Assembly: GCA_021324635.1 (NCBI GenBank)
Contig: JAJPIS010000073.1
Location: 1 to 64,000 of the forward strand
DNA length: 64,000 nucleotides
From: Gemmatimonadota bacterium
GTDB taxonomy: Bacteria > Gemmatimonadota > Gemmatimonadetes > Gemmatimonadales > Gemmatimonadaceae
Reading direction: 5' to 3'
Shown here: one piece after another, positions 8,142-17,244 of the stretch
Position numbering within the stretch: the stretch's first letter is position 1
Layout of the letters: each line of letters begins with the position of its first letter
Notes under the pieces: generated by a model
What the model saw: the letters and a program-made list of their open reading frames with translations, nothing else
Databases searched by the model: none
Told to the model about the DNA's origin: nothing
Translations under genes and position numbers: made by a program

Positions 8142-10186
8142 CGGTAGCCGGCCGCCTGCATCTGGAAGAGCTCGGCGTAGAGCCCACCCCGCTCGATCAA
8201 CTGGTCGTGTGTGCCCTCTTCGACCACGTGACCGCCCTCCGGCCCGGCCAACAACACGATGATGCGATCGGCCATGCGCACGGTGGAGAACCGGTGCGAG
8301 ATCAGGACGGCCATCCGGCCGCTCACCAGCTCGGAGAACCGCAGGAACACTTCGTATTCGGCGCGCGCGTCGAGGGCCGCGGTGGGCTCGTCCAGGATGA
8401 GAACCTGCGCGTCCCGGAGGTACGCGCGGGCGAGCGCGATCTTCTGCCACTCTCCGCCGGAGAGATCGACCCCTCCCTGGAAGCGACGGCCGAGCATCTG
8501 ACGGTATCCGAGCGGGAGACGCGCGAGCAGGCTGGCGGCGAGCGACTGCTCGGCGGCGCGTGCGATCGGCGGGTAGGGCGGGACGGGGTTCGTGGGGCCG
8601 GTGCCGTCCGGTGCGGACGACGTGGCCGATGCGACCGCCGAGCCGTTGGCCCCGTGACGCCGCGATGCGCCCGACCTGCGCCCGACCGGGCCGGAGCCTC
8701 GCCCGTCGCGCGTCGGGCCGCCGATCGTCTCGCCGGCCCGGCGGTTCTCGTACGCGCTCATCGTCTCCTCGGCCTGGTCGAGGTAGGCCCGTGTGTCCTC
8801 GATCTGGCCGACGCCGATGTTCTCGTCGAACGGGAAGTCGTAGCGAACGAAGTCCTGGAAGATGACGGCGACATTCTGGCGCACCGACTCGAGCTCGTAG
8901 TCGCGGAGGTCGAGACCATCGAGCAGAATGCGCCCCTCGGTCGGGTCGTAGAGCCGCGCGAGCAGCTTCGTGAGTGTCGTCTTCCCTGCGCCGTTCTCGC
9001 CGACCAGCGCGACGCGTTCGCCGGGCCGCAGGGTCAGATTGATGTGGCGTACGGCCCACCGCTCGGATCCCGGGTAGCGGAACCCGACATCCTCGAACAC
9101 GAATCCGGTACGCACGGGCCGGGGGAAGGGCCGTGCGCCCGGTCGGGAGATCATCGTGGGCTTGATCTCGAAGAAGAGGAACAGGTCCCGCAGGTAGAGC
9201 GCCTGCTCGTAGACGTCACCCGCCTGGAGCAGCAATCGCTGCATCAGGTCCCGGCTCTGATAGAACGTCGCATTGAGGAACCCGAAGGTGCCGATCGTGA
9301 GCTTGCCCTTCGCGGCCTGGATGGTCACGAGCGCGTAGCCCGCGAAGTAGCCGAGCGTGCCGAGGAGCGAGAGCACCGCGCTGACAGCGGCTCGCCGCAC
9401 CGACAGCGCACGGTTCGCCTCGTAGAAGCGGTGGGCGAGCGTCCGGTACCGGTCGGTGAGCCAGGAGGCGAGCCCGAAGCTCTGAATCTCCTTGGCCGTC
9501 CGATCGCTGGCGGCGAGCAGCCGCAAGTAGTCGAGCAACCGACGCTCGGGGGTCCAGCGGAAGAGCAGGGAATACCCGAGCGCCGCGAAGTGCGTCTGCC
9601 CGAGGAAGCTGGGCACGATCGAAGCCGCCAGCAGGAGCACCAGCCACGGGTTGAAGACGACCAGGGCGCTGACCAGGGTGGCAAGGGTCAGCGCGTCCTG
9701 CGCCATGGACAGGATCTGGGTGAGGAGCCCGATGCGTCCGACCGTCTCCCGGCGCGCCCGCTCGAGCAGGTCGTAAAACGTGGGGTCCTCGAACTGAGCC
9801 AGGTCGAGCGTCGACGCGTGCTCCATGATGCGCACGCTGATCCGGTTCGAGAACAGGTCGCCGAGGAGGCTCTCGAGCAGGATCGACCCTCGCGCGATGA
9901 GATCCTGGAGTCCCACGACCACGAACTCCAGCGCCACCAGTTGCCAGATGAGAAGCCAGTTGGGCTTCCCGGTCCGGATCGCCTGCTCGACCGCGTCCGT
10001 GACGAGGCGGATGATCCACAGCGTGATCACGGGCGTGAACGCCCGCGCGAGCCGCAGGACCATGCTCGTCGCCGTGAACACGCGGCTGGTCGACCATACG
10101 AGCTTGATCAACGGCGGGACGTAGCGAAGCGCCGCCAAGCGCTCCGCCCACGTCGGCGACCGGTCACCGCTCTGGGTAGATGCCAT
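8138..10186 (-). CDS. ABC exporter, fused membrane and ATPase domains
   Basis: This 682-residue half-transporter has a six-helix membrane domain at about 20-330 and an ATPase domain at about 350-675. Walker A is GENGAGKTT (about 393-401), the signature is LSGGEWQKIALARA (about 576) and Walker B is VLILDEPTAALDA (about 595), so it should be active as a homodimer. The exported substrate is unknown. A stretch of about 75 residues rich in Gly, Arg, Ser and Pro (about 470-545) interrupts the helical subdomain between the Q-loop and the signature, which normal exporters lack. ATG 10186 has no strong ribosome site. It is followed by the coupled PAP2 gene. Confidence 0.9.
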   Translation of the reverse strand: MASTQSGDRSPTWAERLAALRYVPPLIKLVWSTSRVFTATSMVLRLARAFTPVITLWIIRLVTDAVEQAIRTGKPNWLLIWQLVALEFVVVGLQDLIARGSILLESLLGDLFSNRISVRIMEHASTLDLAQFEDPTFYDLLERARRETVGRIGLLTQILSMAQDALTLATLVSALVVFNPWLVLLLAASIVPSFLGQTHFAALGYSLLFRWTPERRLLDYLRLLAASDRTAKEIQSFGLASWLTDRYRTLAHRFYEANRALSVRRAAVSAVLSLLGTLGYFAGYALVTIQAAKGKLTIGTFGFLNATFYQSRDLMQRLLLQAGDVYEQALYLRDLFLFFEIKPTMISRPGARPFPRPVRTGFVFEDVGFRYPGSERWAVRHINLTLRPGERVALVGENGAGKTTLTKLLARLYDPTEGRILLDGLDLRDYELESVRQNVAVIFQDFVRYDFPFDENIGVGQIEDTRAYLDQAEETMSAYENRRAGETIGGPTRDGRGSGPVGRRSGASRRHGANGSAVASATSSAPDGTGPTNPVPPYPPIARAAEQSLAASLLARLPLGYRQMLGRRFQGGVDLSGGEWQKIALARAYLRDAQVLILDEPTAALDARAEYEVFLRFSELVSGRMAVLISHRFSTVRMADRIIVLLAGPEGGHVVEEGTHDQLIERGGLYAELFQMQAAGYR

Positions 10187-10286
10187 ATTGGATCGAGGGA
10201 GAAACTAAGCGTCCTCGTCCACAGTGGGCGACATCTTGCGTGCTGTCGTCCCTGATGCGGTCACGAGTACCCTACAGGAGGGGGCC

Positions 10287-10862
10287 ATGTCTGTCCGTCG
10301 TGCGCCGATCGTCTCAGTGCCAACCACGTGCCCGAGTCCGCGCCGTCTCGCCGACCTTGGCCGTCAGTGCAGGGCGCTCGCCACCGCCGTGACGTGCGTC
10401 CTCGGCATCGCCGGGATCCTCACCGTCACGATCGCGGGCCCGGCGTGGGCGCAAGGGGGCGGCGGGGCGGCCGGGCCGGGGCCGACGGGGAGCCAGGGCG
10501 CCGCCGGCACGGTCGTACGCGACGGCGGGGCGGGTGGGCCGCCGCGGGCGGGAGGAAGCGCCCAGACCGTGGAGACAATGAGAAGCGATCTCCGAAAGCT
10601 AGTGAGCGCCAACGAAGTCTTCCATGCGAAGTCCGGCCGGTACTCCAACAGCATCGGCCCGCTCAGCGGCTATCACCCCTCGCCGGGCGTGACCGTCTCG
10701 ATCACGAACGCGAGCGCGAACGGCTGGTCGGCCGAGGCCCGCGCAGAGTCGCTGGCAGGCAAGAGCTGCGTGATCTACGTGGGCTCGGTGCCGAGTATCC
10801 CGCGGACCGCGGCGGACGGGCGGCCGGCGTCCGAAGCGGTCGCCGTGTGCGATCATCCCTGA
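10287..10862 (+). CDS. Secreted pilin-like hypothetical protein
   Basis: This is a 191-residue protein of unknown function. A hydrophobic signal segment at about 33-55 ends in AGPAWAQ, followed by a Gly-rich linker (about 56-95). The C-terminal domain starts [20 protein letters not shown] and continues with KSGRYS. This pattern of a helix, then F/Y-x-G-R-Y-S, and a late cysteine pair (GKSCVIY and AVAVCDHP) resembles the globular head of type IV pilin or pseudopilin proteins, but the prepilin cleavage motif is missing. The start is firm: CAGGAGGGGG at 10275-10283 precedes the ATG. A perfect hairpin lies at the stop codon. Confidence 0.65.
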   Translation: MSVRRAPIVSVPTTCPSPRRLADLGRQCRALATAVTCVLGIAGILTVTIAGPAWAQGGGGAAGPGPTGSQGAAGTVVRDGGAGGPPRAGGSAQTVETMRSDLRKLVSANEVFHAKSGRYSNSIGPLSGYHPSPGVTVSITNASANGWSAEARAESLAGKSCVIYVGSVPSIPRTAADGRPASEAVAVCDHP

Positions 10863-10878
10863 CGCCGGTCCCGGCGTC
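10861..10878 (+). terminator. Hairpin at the pilin-like gene stop codon
   Basis: GACGCCGG (10861-10868) and CCGGCGTC (10871-10878) are a perfect 8-bp inverted repeat with a 2-base loop, starting inside the stop codon. No U-tract follows, so termination is plausible but not certain. Confidence 0.3.
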
Positions 10879-11271
10879 GGTGCGGGCGTCGGCGGGCGTC
10901 GATGCCGGCGGTGTGGGGCGCTGGGCTTGCGCCCGCCGTCGGCGGCCACCTGTGGCGCCCGCCCAACGGTTCGCTGCGCTGAGTGCACCGGGGGATGGCG
11001 ACGGGGGGTAAACGGGCTCGTTGTGCCGCTCCCGAGGCGCCCGCGGCGCGCCGGAGGGCGGCGGCGGCCCAGGCGAGCGGCCGCGCGTGGAGGCCACAGG
11101 TGGCACAGGTCTCGCTCAGGCAGGTGCTCCGGATGCGGTCGGCGGGTGCAGCGACGCGTTGCACCGCTGGCCGCATCGACTTCCGTTGCCATCCAGCCAC
11201 CGCGTTCGGGCAGATTCGCCCGGCAGCGGCGGCACCGACGCGTTGACGACACACGAGCCGTGGAGATTCAG
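10863..11271. other. 409-base region without a gene
   Basis: The spacer before isocitrate lyase has no believable reading frame. It contains two 12-mers that are exact reverse complements, GCCACCTGTGGC (10945-10956) and GCCACAGGTGGC (11093-11104), which could pair over 136 bases or fold singly. A long leader with regulatory structure or a small RNA is possible. No known riboswitch core was recognised, and I found no clear promoter. Confidence 0.35.
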
Positions 11272-12684
11272 ATGACGGGTTCCGACTTCGAGGCGCAGGT
11301 CGCCGAGCTCACCCGCCAGTGGGGCGAAGAGGGGGGAAGAGGGGCGGCAGGCAAGGGCCAGGGGCGCTGGCGCGGCATTCGGCGTGACTACTCGGCGGCG
11401 GACGTGGTGCGGCTTCGGGGCTCGCTCCGGATCGAGCACACGCTCGCGCGGCGTGGCGCCGAGCGCCTGTGGGATCTGCTGACCTCGACCGACTACGTGC
11501 ACACCTTCGGCGCGCTCACCGGCGCCCAGGCGGTGCAGATGGTCAAGGCCGGGCTACAGGCGATCTATCTCAGCGGCTGGCAGGTGGCGGCCGACGCCAA
11601 CCTTTCGGCGCAGACCTATCCGGATCAGAGTCTCTATCCGTCGACGAGCGTGCCGGCGCTGGTGAAGCGGCTCAACAACGCGTTGCTGCGCGCGGACCAG
11701 ATCGAGTGGAGCGAGCGGGGACCCGCCGGCCGGGACCGCGGAGACGGGACACGGCCGCCGCGCGAGTGGATGGCGCCGATCGTCGCGGACGCCGAGGCGG
11801 GGTTCGGCGGGCCGATCCACGCGTTCGAGCTGATGAAAGGCATGATCGAGGCGGGAGCGGCGGGCGTGCACTTCGAGGACCAGCTCGCGTCGGAGAAGAA
11901 GTGCGGCCACATGGGCGGCAAGGTGCTCGTGCCGACGGCCCAGTTCATCCGCACCCTGACGGCCGCACGGCTGGCGGCCGACGTACTCGGCGTGCCGACG
12001 GTGCTGGTCGCCCGGACCGACGCGCTCGCGGCGACGCTGCTCACGAGTGACGTCGATCCGCGCGACCACGCGGCGATGACGGGCGAGCGCACGGCCGAGG
12101 GATACTTCGTGGTGCAGGGCTCGCTCGAGAGCGCGATCGCGCGCGCCAACGCGTATGCGCCCTACGCCGACGTGCTCTGGTGCGAGACCTCCCGGCCCGA
12201 TCTCGACGAGGCGCGGCGGTTCGCCCAGGGAGTGCACGCCGTGCACCCGGGGAAGTTGCTCGCGTACAACTGCTCGCCGTCGTTCAACTGGCAGCGCAAT
12301 CTCGATCGGGAGTCGATCGCGCGCTTTCAGCGCGAGCTCGCGGCTCTCGGGTACAAGTTTCAGTTCATCACGCTGGCCGGGTGGCACCTCATCAACCTCG
12401 AGACCTTCGAGCTGGCCGCGGCGTACCGGCAGGAGGGGATGCCGGCCTACGTGCGAGTACAGGAGCGCGAGTTCGCGCGTGAGCGCGACGGGTACACGGC
12501 GACCAAGCATCAGCGCGAAGCGGGCACCGGCTACTTCGACCAGGTGCTCCAGGTCGTCACCGGCGGCCAGGCATCGACCGGCGCGCTCGCCGGATCGACG
12601 GAGGAAGAGCAGTTCCACGGCGACGGGACCCCGCCCGCGAGCCCGCGCACGGCGGCGAGCGCCGGCGCCGGGGTCGGCGGGTAG
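11272..12684 (+). CDS. aceA: Isocitrate lyase
   Basis: This 470-residue enzyme splits isocitrate to glyoxylate and succinate, the first step of the glyoxylate bypass used for growth on acetate or fatty acids. The catalytic loop KKCGHMGGK is at 209-217, with C211 the active-site base. Other conserved stretches are [31 protein letters not shown] and [10 protein letters not shown]. The C-terminal 60 residues after TGYFD are Ala/Gly/Pro rich, longer than the family norm. ATG 11272 fits the family start; GTG 11260 in frame is the alternative. No malate synthase gene is nearby. Confidence 0.95.
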   Translation: MTGSDFEAQVAELTRQWGEEGGRGAAGKGQGRWRGIRRDYSAADVVRLRGSLRIEHTLARRGAERLWDLLTSTDYVHTFGALTGAQAVQMVKAGLQAIYLSGWQVAADANLSAQTYPDQSLYPSTSVPALVKRLNNALLRADQIEWSERGPAGRDRGDGTRPPREWMAPIVADAEAGFGGPIHAFELMKGMIEAGAAGVHFEDQLASEKKCGHMGGKVLVPTAQFIRTLTAARLAADVLGVPTVLVARTDALAATLLTSDVDPRDHAAMTGERTAEGYFVVQGSLESAIARANAYAPYADVLWCETSRPDLDEARRFAQGVHAVHPGKLLAYNCSPSFNWQRNLDRESIARFQRELAALGYKFQFITLAGWHLINLETFELAAAYRQEGMPAYVRVQEREFARERDGYTATKHQREAGTGYFDQVLQVVTGGQASTGALAGSTEEEQFHGDGTPPASPRTAASAGAGVGG

Positions 12685-12700
12685 CGCTGGCCTGCCGCGT

Positions 12701-12733
12701 CCTCGCCGCCGCTAGACGCGAGCGGCGGCGAGG
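12701..12733. terminator. Bidirectional hairpin between convergent genes
   Basis: CCTCGCCGCCGCT (12701-12713) and AGCGGCGGCGAGG (12721-12733) form a perfect 13-bp stem with a 7-base loop. It lies between the convergent aceA and PfpI-like genes and overlaps the last codons of the latter. There is no U-run on either side. The position suits a shared terminator. Confidence 0.45.
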
Positions 12734-13281
12734 GGACGGGTCGCGTCGCGGACGTGGGGGCGCGGCACGGCGGCGCTGAGCGCGGCGACGATGGCGGCGC
12801 CGAAGGCCGGCAGGTCGGCGGGCACGCGGGCGCTGACCACATTGCCATCCACGACGACCGGAGCGTCGGTCCAGATGCCGCCGGCATTGACCACGTCATC
12901 GCGAATGCCCACCGTCGATGTGATCTGACGGCCGCGAACGATACCGGCGGAGATCAGAATCCAGGGCCCGTGACAGATCGTCGCCACGAGTTTCCCGGCG
13001 GCGTCGACATCGCGCACGAGCCGCAAGACATCACGGTCGCGGCGGAGCTTGTCGGGCGCCCACCCGCCCGGGGCGAGAACGCCGGCCAGGGCGCTGGCCT
13101 GGAAGTCCCGCACGTGCCCGTCGACGGCACACGGGTAGCCGTGCTTGCCCCGGTACGTCGGCTCGCCCATCCCCGCGAGCACGGTCGCGTACCCCGCCTC
13201 CTCGACGCGGAGCTTCGGGTACCAGACCTCGAGGTCCTCGTACTCGGGGCCGACCAGGATCAGGAATGTACCGCTTGGCAT
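12712..13281 (-). CDS. DJ-1/PfpI family protein
   Basis: This 189-residue protein is a single DJ-1/PfpI domain. The nucleophile elbow is visible as C103 in ATICHGPWILISAG, with the upstream acidic patch at EYEDLEVWYPK. Relatives include PfpI/YhbO-type proteins described as proteases, chaperones or deglycases; I cannot choose between these activities. ATG 13281 gives the usual start (MPSGTFLILVGPEYEDLE). It is convergent with aceA and divergent from the glucanase gene at 13384. Confidence 0.85.
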   Translation of the reverse strand: MPSGTFLILVGPEYEDLEVWYPKLRVEEAGYATVLAGMGEPTYRGKHGYPCAVDGHVRDFQASALAGVLAPGGWAPDKLRRDRDVLRLVRDVDAAGKLVATICHGPWILISAGIVRGRQITSTVGIRDDVVNAGGIWTDAPVVVDGNVVSARVPADLPAFGAAIVAALSAAVPRPHVRDATRPLAAARV

Positions 13282-13355
13282 GGTGGCCACCTGTGAGGGA
13301 CGTTTGGCGTGATCCCAGCCGCGGCAAGGCCTTGACGCCACGCGCCCCATCGCGT

Positions 13356-13364
13356 TGGTATACC
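13356..13364 (+). promoter_or_regulatory. Possible extended -10 promoter of the sugar locus
   Basis: TGGTATACC (13356-13364) reads as an extended -10 element (TGn followed by TATACC), with TTGACG 21 bases upstream at 13332-13337. The expected RNA start near 13371 is just before the GTG at 13384. GGTATACC is also an 8-bp palindrome and could bind a repressor. Confidence 0.3.
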
Positions 13365-13383
13365 ATACTCAACCTGTCACATC

Positions 13384-14952
13384 GTGCTCGCCGGCGCGAG
13401 CGGCGTGACTCCGCGGGCCGGCGCGTCGTACCCTTACGTGGTGTCGAAACCAAATCCCTCGTGGCCGCGCTCGTCCACACGGGCATCGACGCGGAACCGC
13501 TCAGCTCGGCATGCGCCGGTCGCTGTCCTGGTGGCGGTCGCCCTCACGGCGTGCGCACCCCGGGTGCTCGTCCAACGGCCCGCGAATCCGGGGCCACTGG
13601 TCGTCACCGACATCGCCTACCGGGGCGACCCGTTCCTGGCGGACGTCGAGACGCGAACGTTTGACTATTTCTGGCGCACGACCGACGCGCGCACGGGGCT
13701 GACGCCCGACCGGAGCCCGTCCCCCTCGTTCTCGAGTATCGCCGCCGTCGGCTTCGCCCTCACGGCGTATCCGGTCGGGGTGGCCGAGGGATACGTCTCG
13801 CGTGAACAGGCGGCCGAGCGCACGTACACCACGCTCCGGTACCTGTACCAACTGCCGCAGGGGCCCGGTGACACGGGCGTGGCGGGGTACAAGGGGTTCT
13901 TCTACCATTTCCTCGACATGGACAGCGGCCACCGGTTCGCGCGGGTGGAGCTGTCCACGATCGATACCTCGATCCTGCTGGCCGGCGCGCTCTTCTGTGC
14001 CGAATACTTCGACGGGCCGTCGAGAACCGAGGCGGGGATCCGGGCCTACGCCGACTCCCTGTACCGGCGCGTCGACTGGACGTGGGCGGCCCCGAACGCC
14101 CCCGCGGTCGCCCTCGGATGGACTCCGGACAGCGGGTTCATCCAGTACGACTGGCGCGGGTACAACGAGGGCATGCTCCTGTACGTCCTGGCGCTCGGGT
14201 CGCCGACCCATCCGCTGGGCGACAGCGCCTGGAGCGAGTACACGCGGACCTATCGGTGGGAGGAGTGGTTCGGGGAGCACTACCTCAATTTCGGCCCCGC
14301 GTTCGGGCACGCGTACTCGCAGATCTGGATCGATTTCCGCGGTATCCAGGACCCGTTCATGCGGGCGCACGGGATCGACTACTTCGAGAACTCGCGTCGC
14401 GCGGCGTACGCCCAGCGCGCGTATGCGATCTACAACCCGATGGGATGGCTGGGGTACGGGCCCGACGGGTGGGGCTTCAGCGCCTGTGACGGCCCGGCCG
14501 ATACCGGGATCGCCCTCAACGGCGTGTACCGGACCTTCCGCTCGTACTGGGCCCGGGGGACGGCGTTCACCCGGATCGCCGACGATGGGACGCTCACGCC
14601 GTCGGCGGCCGGCGGGATGATTCCGTTCGCCCCCGAGATCGCCGTGCCGGCGCTCAAATCGATGCGGGCGACCTACGGAAATCTCGTCTACTCCACGTAC
14701 GGCTTCGTCGATGCCTTCAACCCCACCTTCACCGTGCCGATCCGGACGCCACTCGGCCGCGTCGACGGCGCGCGCGGGTGGTTCGACACCGACTTCCTGG
14801 GGATCGACGAGGGGCCGATCCTGTCGATGATCGAGAACTACCGGACGGAGCTCATCTGGACGACCATGCGACGCAACCCGTACATCACGCGCGGCCTTCA
14901 ACGGGCGGGCTTCACCGGCGGCTGGCTCGATCATCTCCTCACCGCCCGGTGA
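13384..14952 (+). CDS. GH144-like (glycoamylase family) lipoprotein, likely beta-glucan hydrolase
   Basis: This exported protein of up to 522 residues starts with a basic segment and a lipoprotein signal ending VAVALTACAP, with C57 as the lipidated cysteine. The body matches the glycoamylase family (PF10091): TFDYFWRTTDARTGLTPDRS, YKGFFYHFLDMDSG, GYNEGMLLYVLALGS and SMIENYRTELIW. The characterised members in GH144 hydrolyse beta-1,2-glucan. The neighbouring uptake genes and a GH1 glucosidase support a role in cutting a glucan outside the cell. The start is uncertain: GTG 13384, 13438 and 13441 are all in frame. Substrate specificity is inferred. Confidence 0.75.
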   Translation: MLAGASGVTPRAGASYPYVVSKPNPSWPRSSTRASTRNRSARHAPVAVLVAVALTACAPRVLVQRPANPGPLVVTDIAYRGDPFLADVETRTFDYFWRTTDARTGLTPDRSPSPSFSSIAAVGFALTAYPVGVAEGYVSREQAAERTYTTLRYLYQLPQGPGDTGVAGYKGFFYHFLDMDSGHRFARVELSTIDTSILLAGALFCAEYFDGPSRTEAGIRAYADSLYRRVDWTWAAPNAPAVALGWTPDSGFIQYDWRGYNEGMLLYVLALGSPTHPLGDSAWSEYTRTYRWEEWFGEHYLNFGPAFGHAYSQIWIDFRGIQDPFMRAHGIDYFENSRRAAYAQRAYAIYNPMGWLGYGPDGWGFSACDGPADTGIALNGVYRTFRSYWARGTAFTRIADDGTLTPSAAGGMIPFAPEIAVPALKSMRATYGNLVYSTYGFVDAFNPTFTVPIRTPLGRVDGARGWFDTDFLGIDEGPILSMIENYRTELIWTTMRRNPYITRGLQRAGFTGGWLDHLLTAR

Positions 14953-14968
14953 CGCGCGGGGGTGCGCC

Positions 14969-16336
14969 GTGACGCGCCGGGAGGGCGTCCGCGGGTTGGC
15001 GGTCGGTCTCGCCGCCGCCCTGAGTGCGTGCGGCCACGGCGCCCGGCGACCGGCGGGGGCAGCGACGCCGATCACGCTCCGATTCTGGGCGTTCGGGCGC
15101 GAGGGAGAGGTCGTCCAGCAGCTCATCCCCGAGTTCGAGCGGACACACCCGGCGATCCGCGTCCGCCTCCAGCAGATCCCGTTCACGGCGGCGCACGAGA
15201 AGCTGCTGACGGCCGTGGTCGGGGAGGCGGCGCCCGATGTGGCGCAGCTCGGCAACACGTGGATTCCGGAGCTGGTGGCGCTGCGGGCACTGCTCCCCCT
15301 CGACTCGCTCGTGCGGCGCTCGCCGGTCGTCGTGCCGGAGGACTACTTCCCGGGCATCTGGGACACCAACCGGCTGGGTGATACGACGTACGGCGTGCCC
15401 TGGTACGTCGACACGCGGGTCCTGTTCTATCGCTCCGACATGCTGGCCGATGCCGGCTACCGGTCACCCCCCGCCACCTGGTCGACCTGGCGCGCCGCGA
15501 TGGCCCGGATCCGCGCCCGTAGCGGTGGCCGCACGTACGGCGTGCTGCTCCCCGTGAACGAGTGGGCGCAGCCGATCGCTCTCGGGCTGGCCGCCGGCGC
15601 GCCGCTCCTCCGCGATGGAGATCGCTACGGCGACTTCACGGAGCCCCGCTTCCGCGCCGCGTTCACGTTCTACATCGACCTGTATCGCGACAGCCTGAGC
15701 GCGCCGGTCAGCAACACCCAGGTGGCCAACCGCTACCAGGCGTTCGCGGCCGGCGAGTTCGCCATGTTCATCTCCGGTCCGTGGGACGTGGGGGAGTGCC
15801 TGCGGCGGCTGCCGGACTCGCTGCGTGGCCGCTGGATGACGGCGCCGATGCCCGCGGCCGACGCCGTGCCCGACGTACCGGCGACGCTGCCGCTGCGGGG
15901 GGCGACGGACACGACAGTGCCGGGCGCGTCCCTGGCCGGCGGCTCGAGCCTCGTCATCTTCCGCGACTCTCCGCATCCGGCCGCCGCCTGGGCGTTCCTG
16001 GAGTACCTCTCGGCGCCCGCCCAGCAGGCGGCCTTCTACCGGGTGAGCGAGGATCTGCCGGCGCGGCGGTCGGCGTGGGAGGATCCGTCGATCGCGCGGA
16101 ACCCCTACGTGCGGGCGTTCGGGCGCCAGCTCCAGTCCGTGCGCCCCACGCCACCGGTCCCGGAGTGGGAGCAGATCGCGACCCTCGTGGCCACGCACGG
16201 GGAGGCGGCGGCGCGGGGCGCCGTCACGCCGGACGCCGCCCTGTCGGCCCTCGACGCGGACGTCGACCGAGCGCTCGAGAAGCGACGCTGGCTCCTCGCG
16301 CGCCAGGGGGCCGGCGCCACCGGCACGGGCCGATGA
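14969..16336 (+). CDS. Sugar ABC transporter substrate-binding lipoprotein
   Basis: This 455-residue lipoprotein has its lipobox in LAAALSACGHG, with C21 modified. It has the two-lobed extracellular solute-binding fold of family 1 (LRFWAFGREGEVVQQLIPEF near residue 38, YGVPWYVDTRVLFYRSDML near 145, and FAAGEFAMFISGPWDV near 255). Such proteins capture oligosaccharides and deliver them to the two permeases that follow. Its gene begins 16 bases after the glucanase and overlaps the next gene by ATGA, so it belongs to the same operon. The ligand is probably the product of the glucanase. Confidence 0.9.
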   Translation: MTRREGVRGLAVGLAAALSACGHGARRPAGAATPITLRFWAFGREGEVVQQLIPEFERTHPAIRVRLQQIPFTAAHEKLLTAVVGEAAPDVAQLGNTWIPELVALRALLPLDSLVRRSPVVVPEDYFPGIWDTNRLGDTTYGVPWYVDTRVLFYRSDMLADAGYRSPPATWSTWRAAMARIRARSGGRTYGVLLPVNEWAQPIALGLAAGAPLLRDGDRYGDFTEPRFRAAFTFYIDLYRDSLSAPVSNTQVANRYQAFAAGEFAMFISGPWDVGECLRRLPDSLRGRWMTAPMPAADAVPDVPATLPLRGATDTTVPGASLAGGSSLVIFRDSPHPAAAWAFLEYLSAPAQQAAFYRVSEDLPARRSAWEDPSIARNPYVRAFGRQLQSVRPTPPVPEWEQIATLVATHGEAAARGAVTPDAALSALDADVDRALEKRRWLLARQGAGATGTGR

Positions 16337-17244
16337 CCACCGCCGGCCGCGGCGGCCCGGGCGCGCAGGCGGCTCGCCGGGCGGCCCTCCTCCTCCTTGC
16401 TCCCGGACTGCTGCTCATCACGGTCACGTTTCTGTTGCCGGCCGCCGCGTCGCTCCTGCTGAGTCTCAGCGACTTCGACCTCTACGCGGTCGCCGTGCCC
16501 GCCGACGCGCGCGTCGTCTGGCTGCGCAACTATGTGACGCTCGTCGAGAGTCCTCTCTTCTGGGCGGCCTTCCGCAACACGCTGTACTTCGTGCTCGTGG
16601 GAGGGCCGCTCTCGGTCCTCGTGTCGCTCGGCGCCGCGCTGATGCTGAGTGCCGACGGAGTCCGACTCCGAACCCTCTTCCGAACCGTCTACTTTGCGCC
16701 GGTCGTCACGACGCTGGTCGCGGTGGCAGTCGTCTGGAAATACATCTACGCCCCGCAGATCGGGTTGCTCGACACGGGCCTCCGCTGGCTTGGCGTGGCA
16801 CCCGTCGATTGGCTGGGGTCGGCGGCGTGGGCGATGCCGTCACTCATCGTGATGAACGTCTGGAAGAATTTCGGCTACAACATGATCATCTTCGTCGCCG
16901 GGCTCCAGGCCGTCCCGACGGAGCTGTACGACGCCGCGCGGGTCGACGGGGCCGGCGCCTGGCAACGCTTCTGGCACGTCACGCTGCCATCCCTCGCCCC
17001 GACGTTTCTCTTCGTCAGCATCACGACCATGATCGGCGCGCTCCAACTGTTCGCCGAGCCGTACGTGATGACGCAGGGCGGGCCCCTGCACGCCACCCTG
17101 AGCCTCGTCCTGTACATGTTCGATCAGGGGTTCGCCTTCTGGCACATCGGCTACGCCGCCGGGATCGCCGTGGTGCTGTTTCTGCTCACGCTGGCCGGCG
17201 CGGCGGTGCAGCTTCGCGCGCGCCGAGCGCCGGCCGCGATCTGA
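16333..17244 (+). CDS. Sugar ABC transporter permease, MalF/UgpA type
   Basis: This 303-residue protein has six predicted membrane helices beginning at about residue 16 (AALLLLAPGLLLITVTFLLP). The coupling EAA loop is seen as YDAARVDGAGAWQRFWHVTL near residue 198, which contacts the ATPase. It is one of a pair that forms the transport channel with the following permease. ATG 16333 overlaps the upstream stop (ATGA), and its own stop overlaps the next ATG (TGATG). Confidence 0.93.
   Translation: MTTAGRGGPGAQAARRAALLLLAPGLLLITVTFLLPAAASLLLSLSDFDLYAVAVPADARVVWLRNYVTLVESPLFWAAFRNTLYFVLVGGPLSVLVSLGAALMLSADGVRLRTLFRTVYFAPVVTTLVAVAVVWKYIYAPQIGLLDTGLRWLGVAPVDWLGSAAWAMPSLIVMNVWKNFGYNMIIFVAGLQAVPTELYDAARVDGAGAWQRFWHVTLPSLAPTFLFVSITTMIGALQLFAEPYVMTQGGPLHATLSLVLYMFDQGFAFWHIGYAAGIAVVLFLLTLAGAAVQLRARRAPAAI

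Noticed and set aside
10950-11040. Integron attC-like sequence (GCCCAACGG and neighbouring TTCGCTGCG)
   Set aside because: No matching GTTRRRY partner or cassette structure lies downstream, and there is no integrase.
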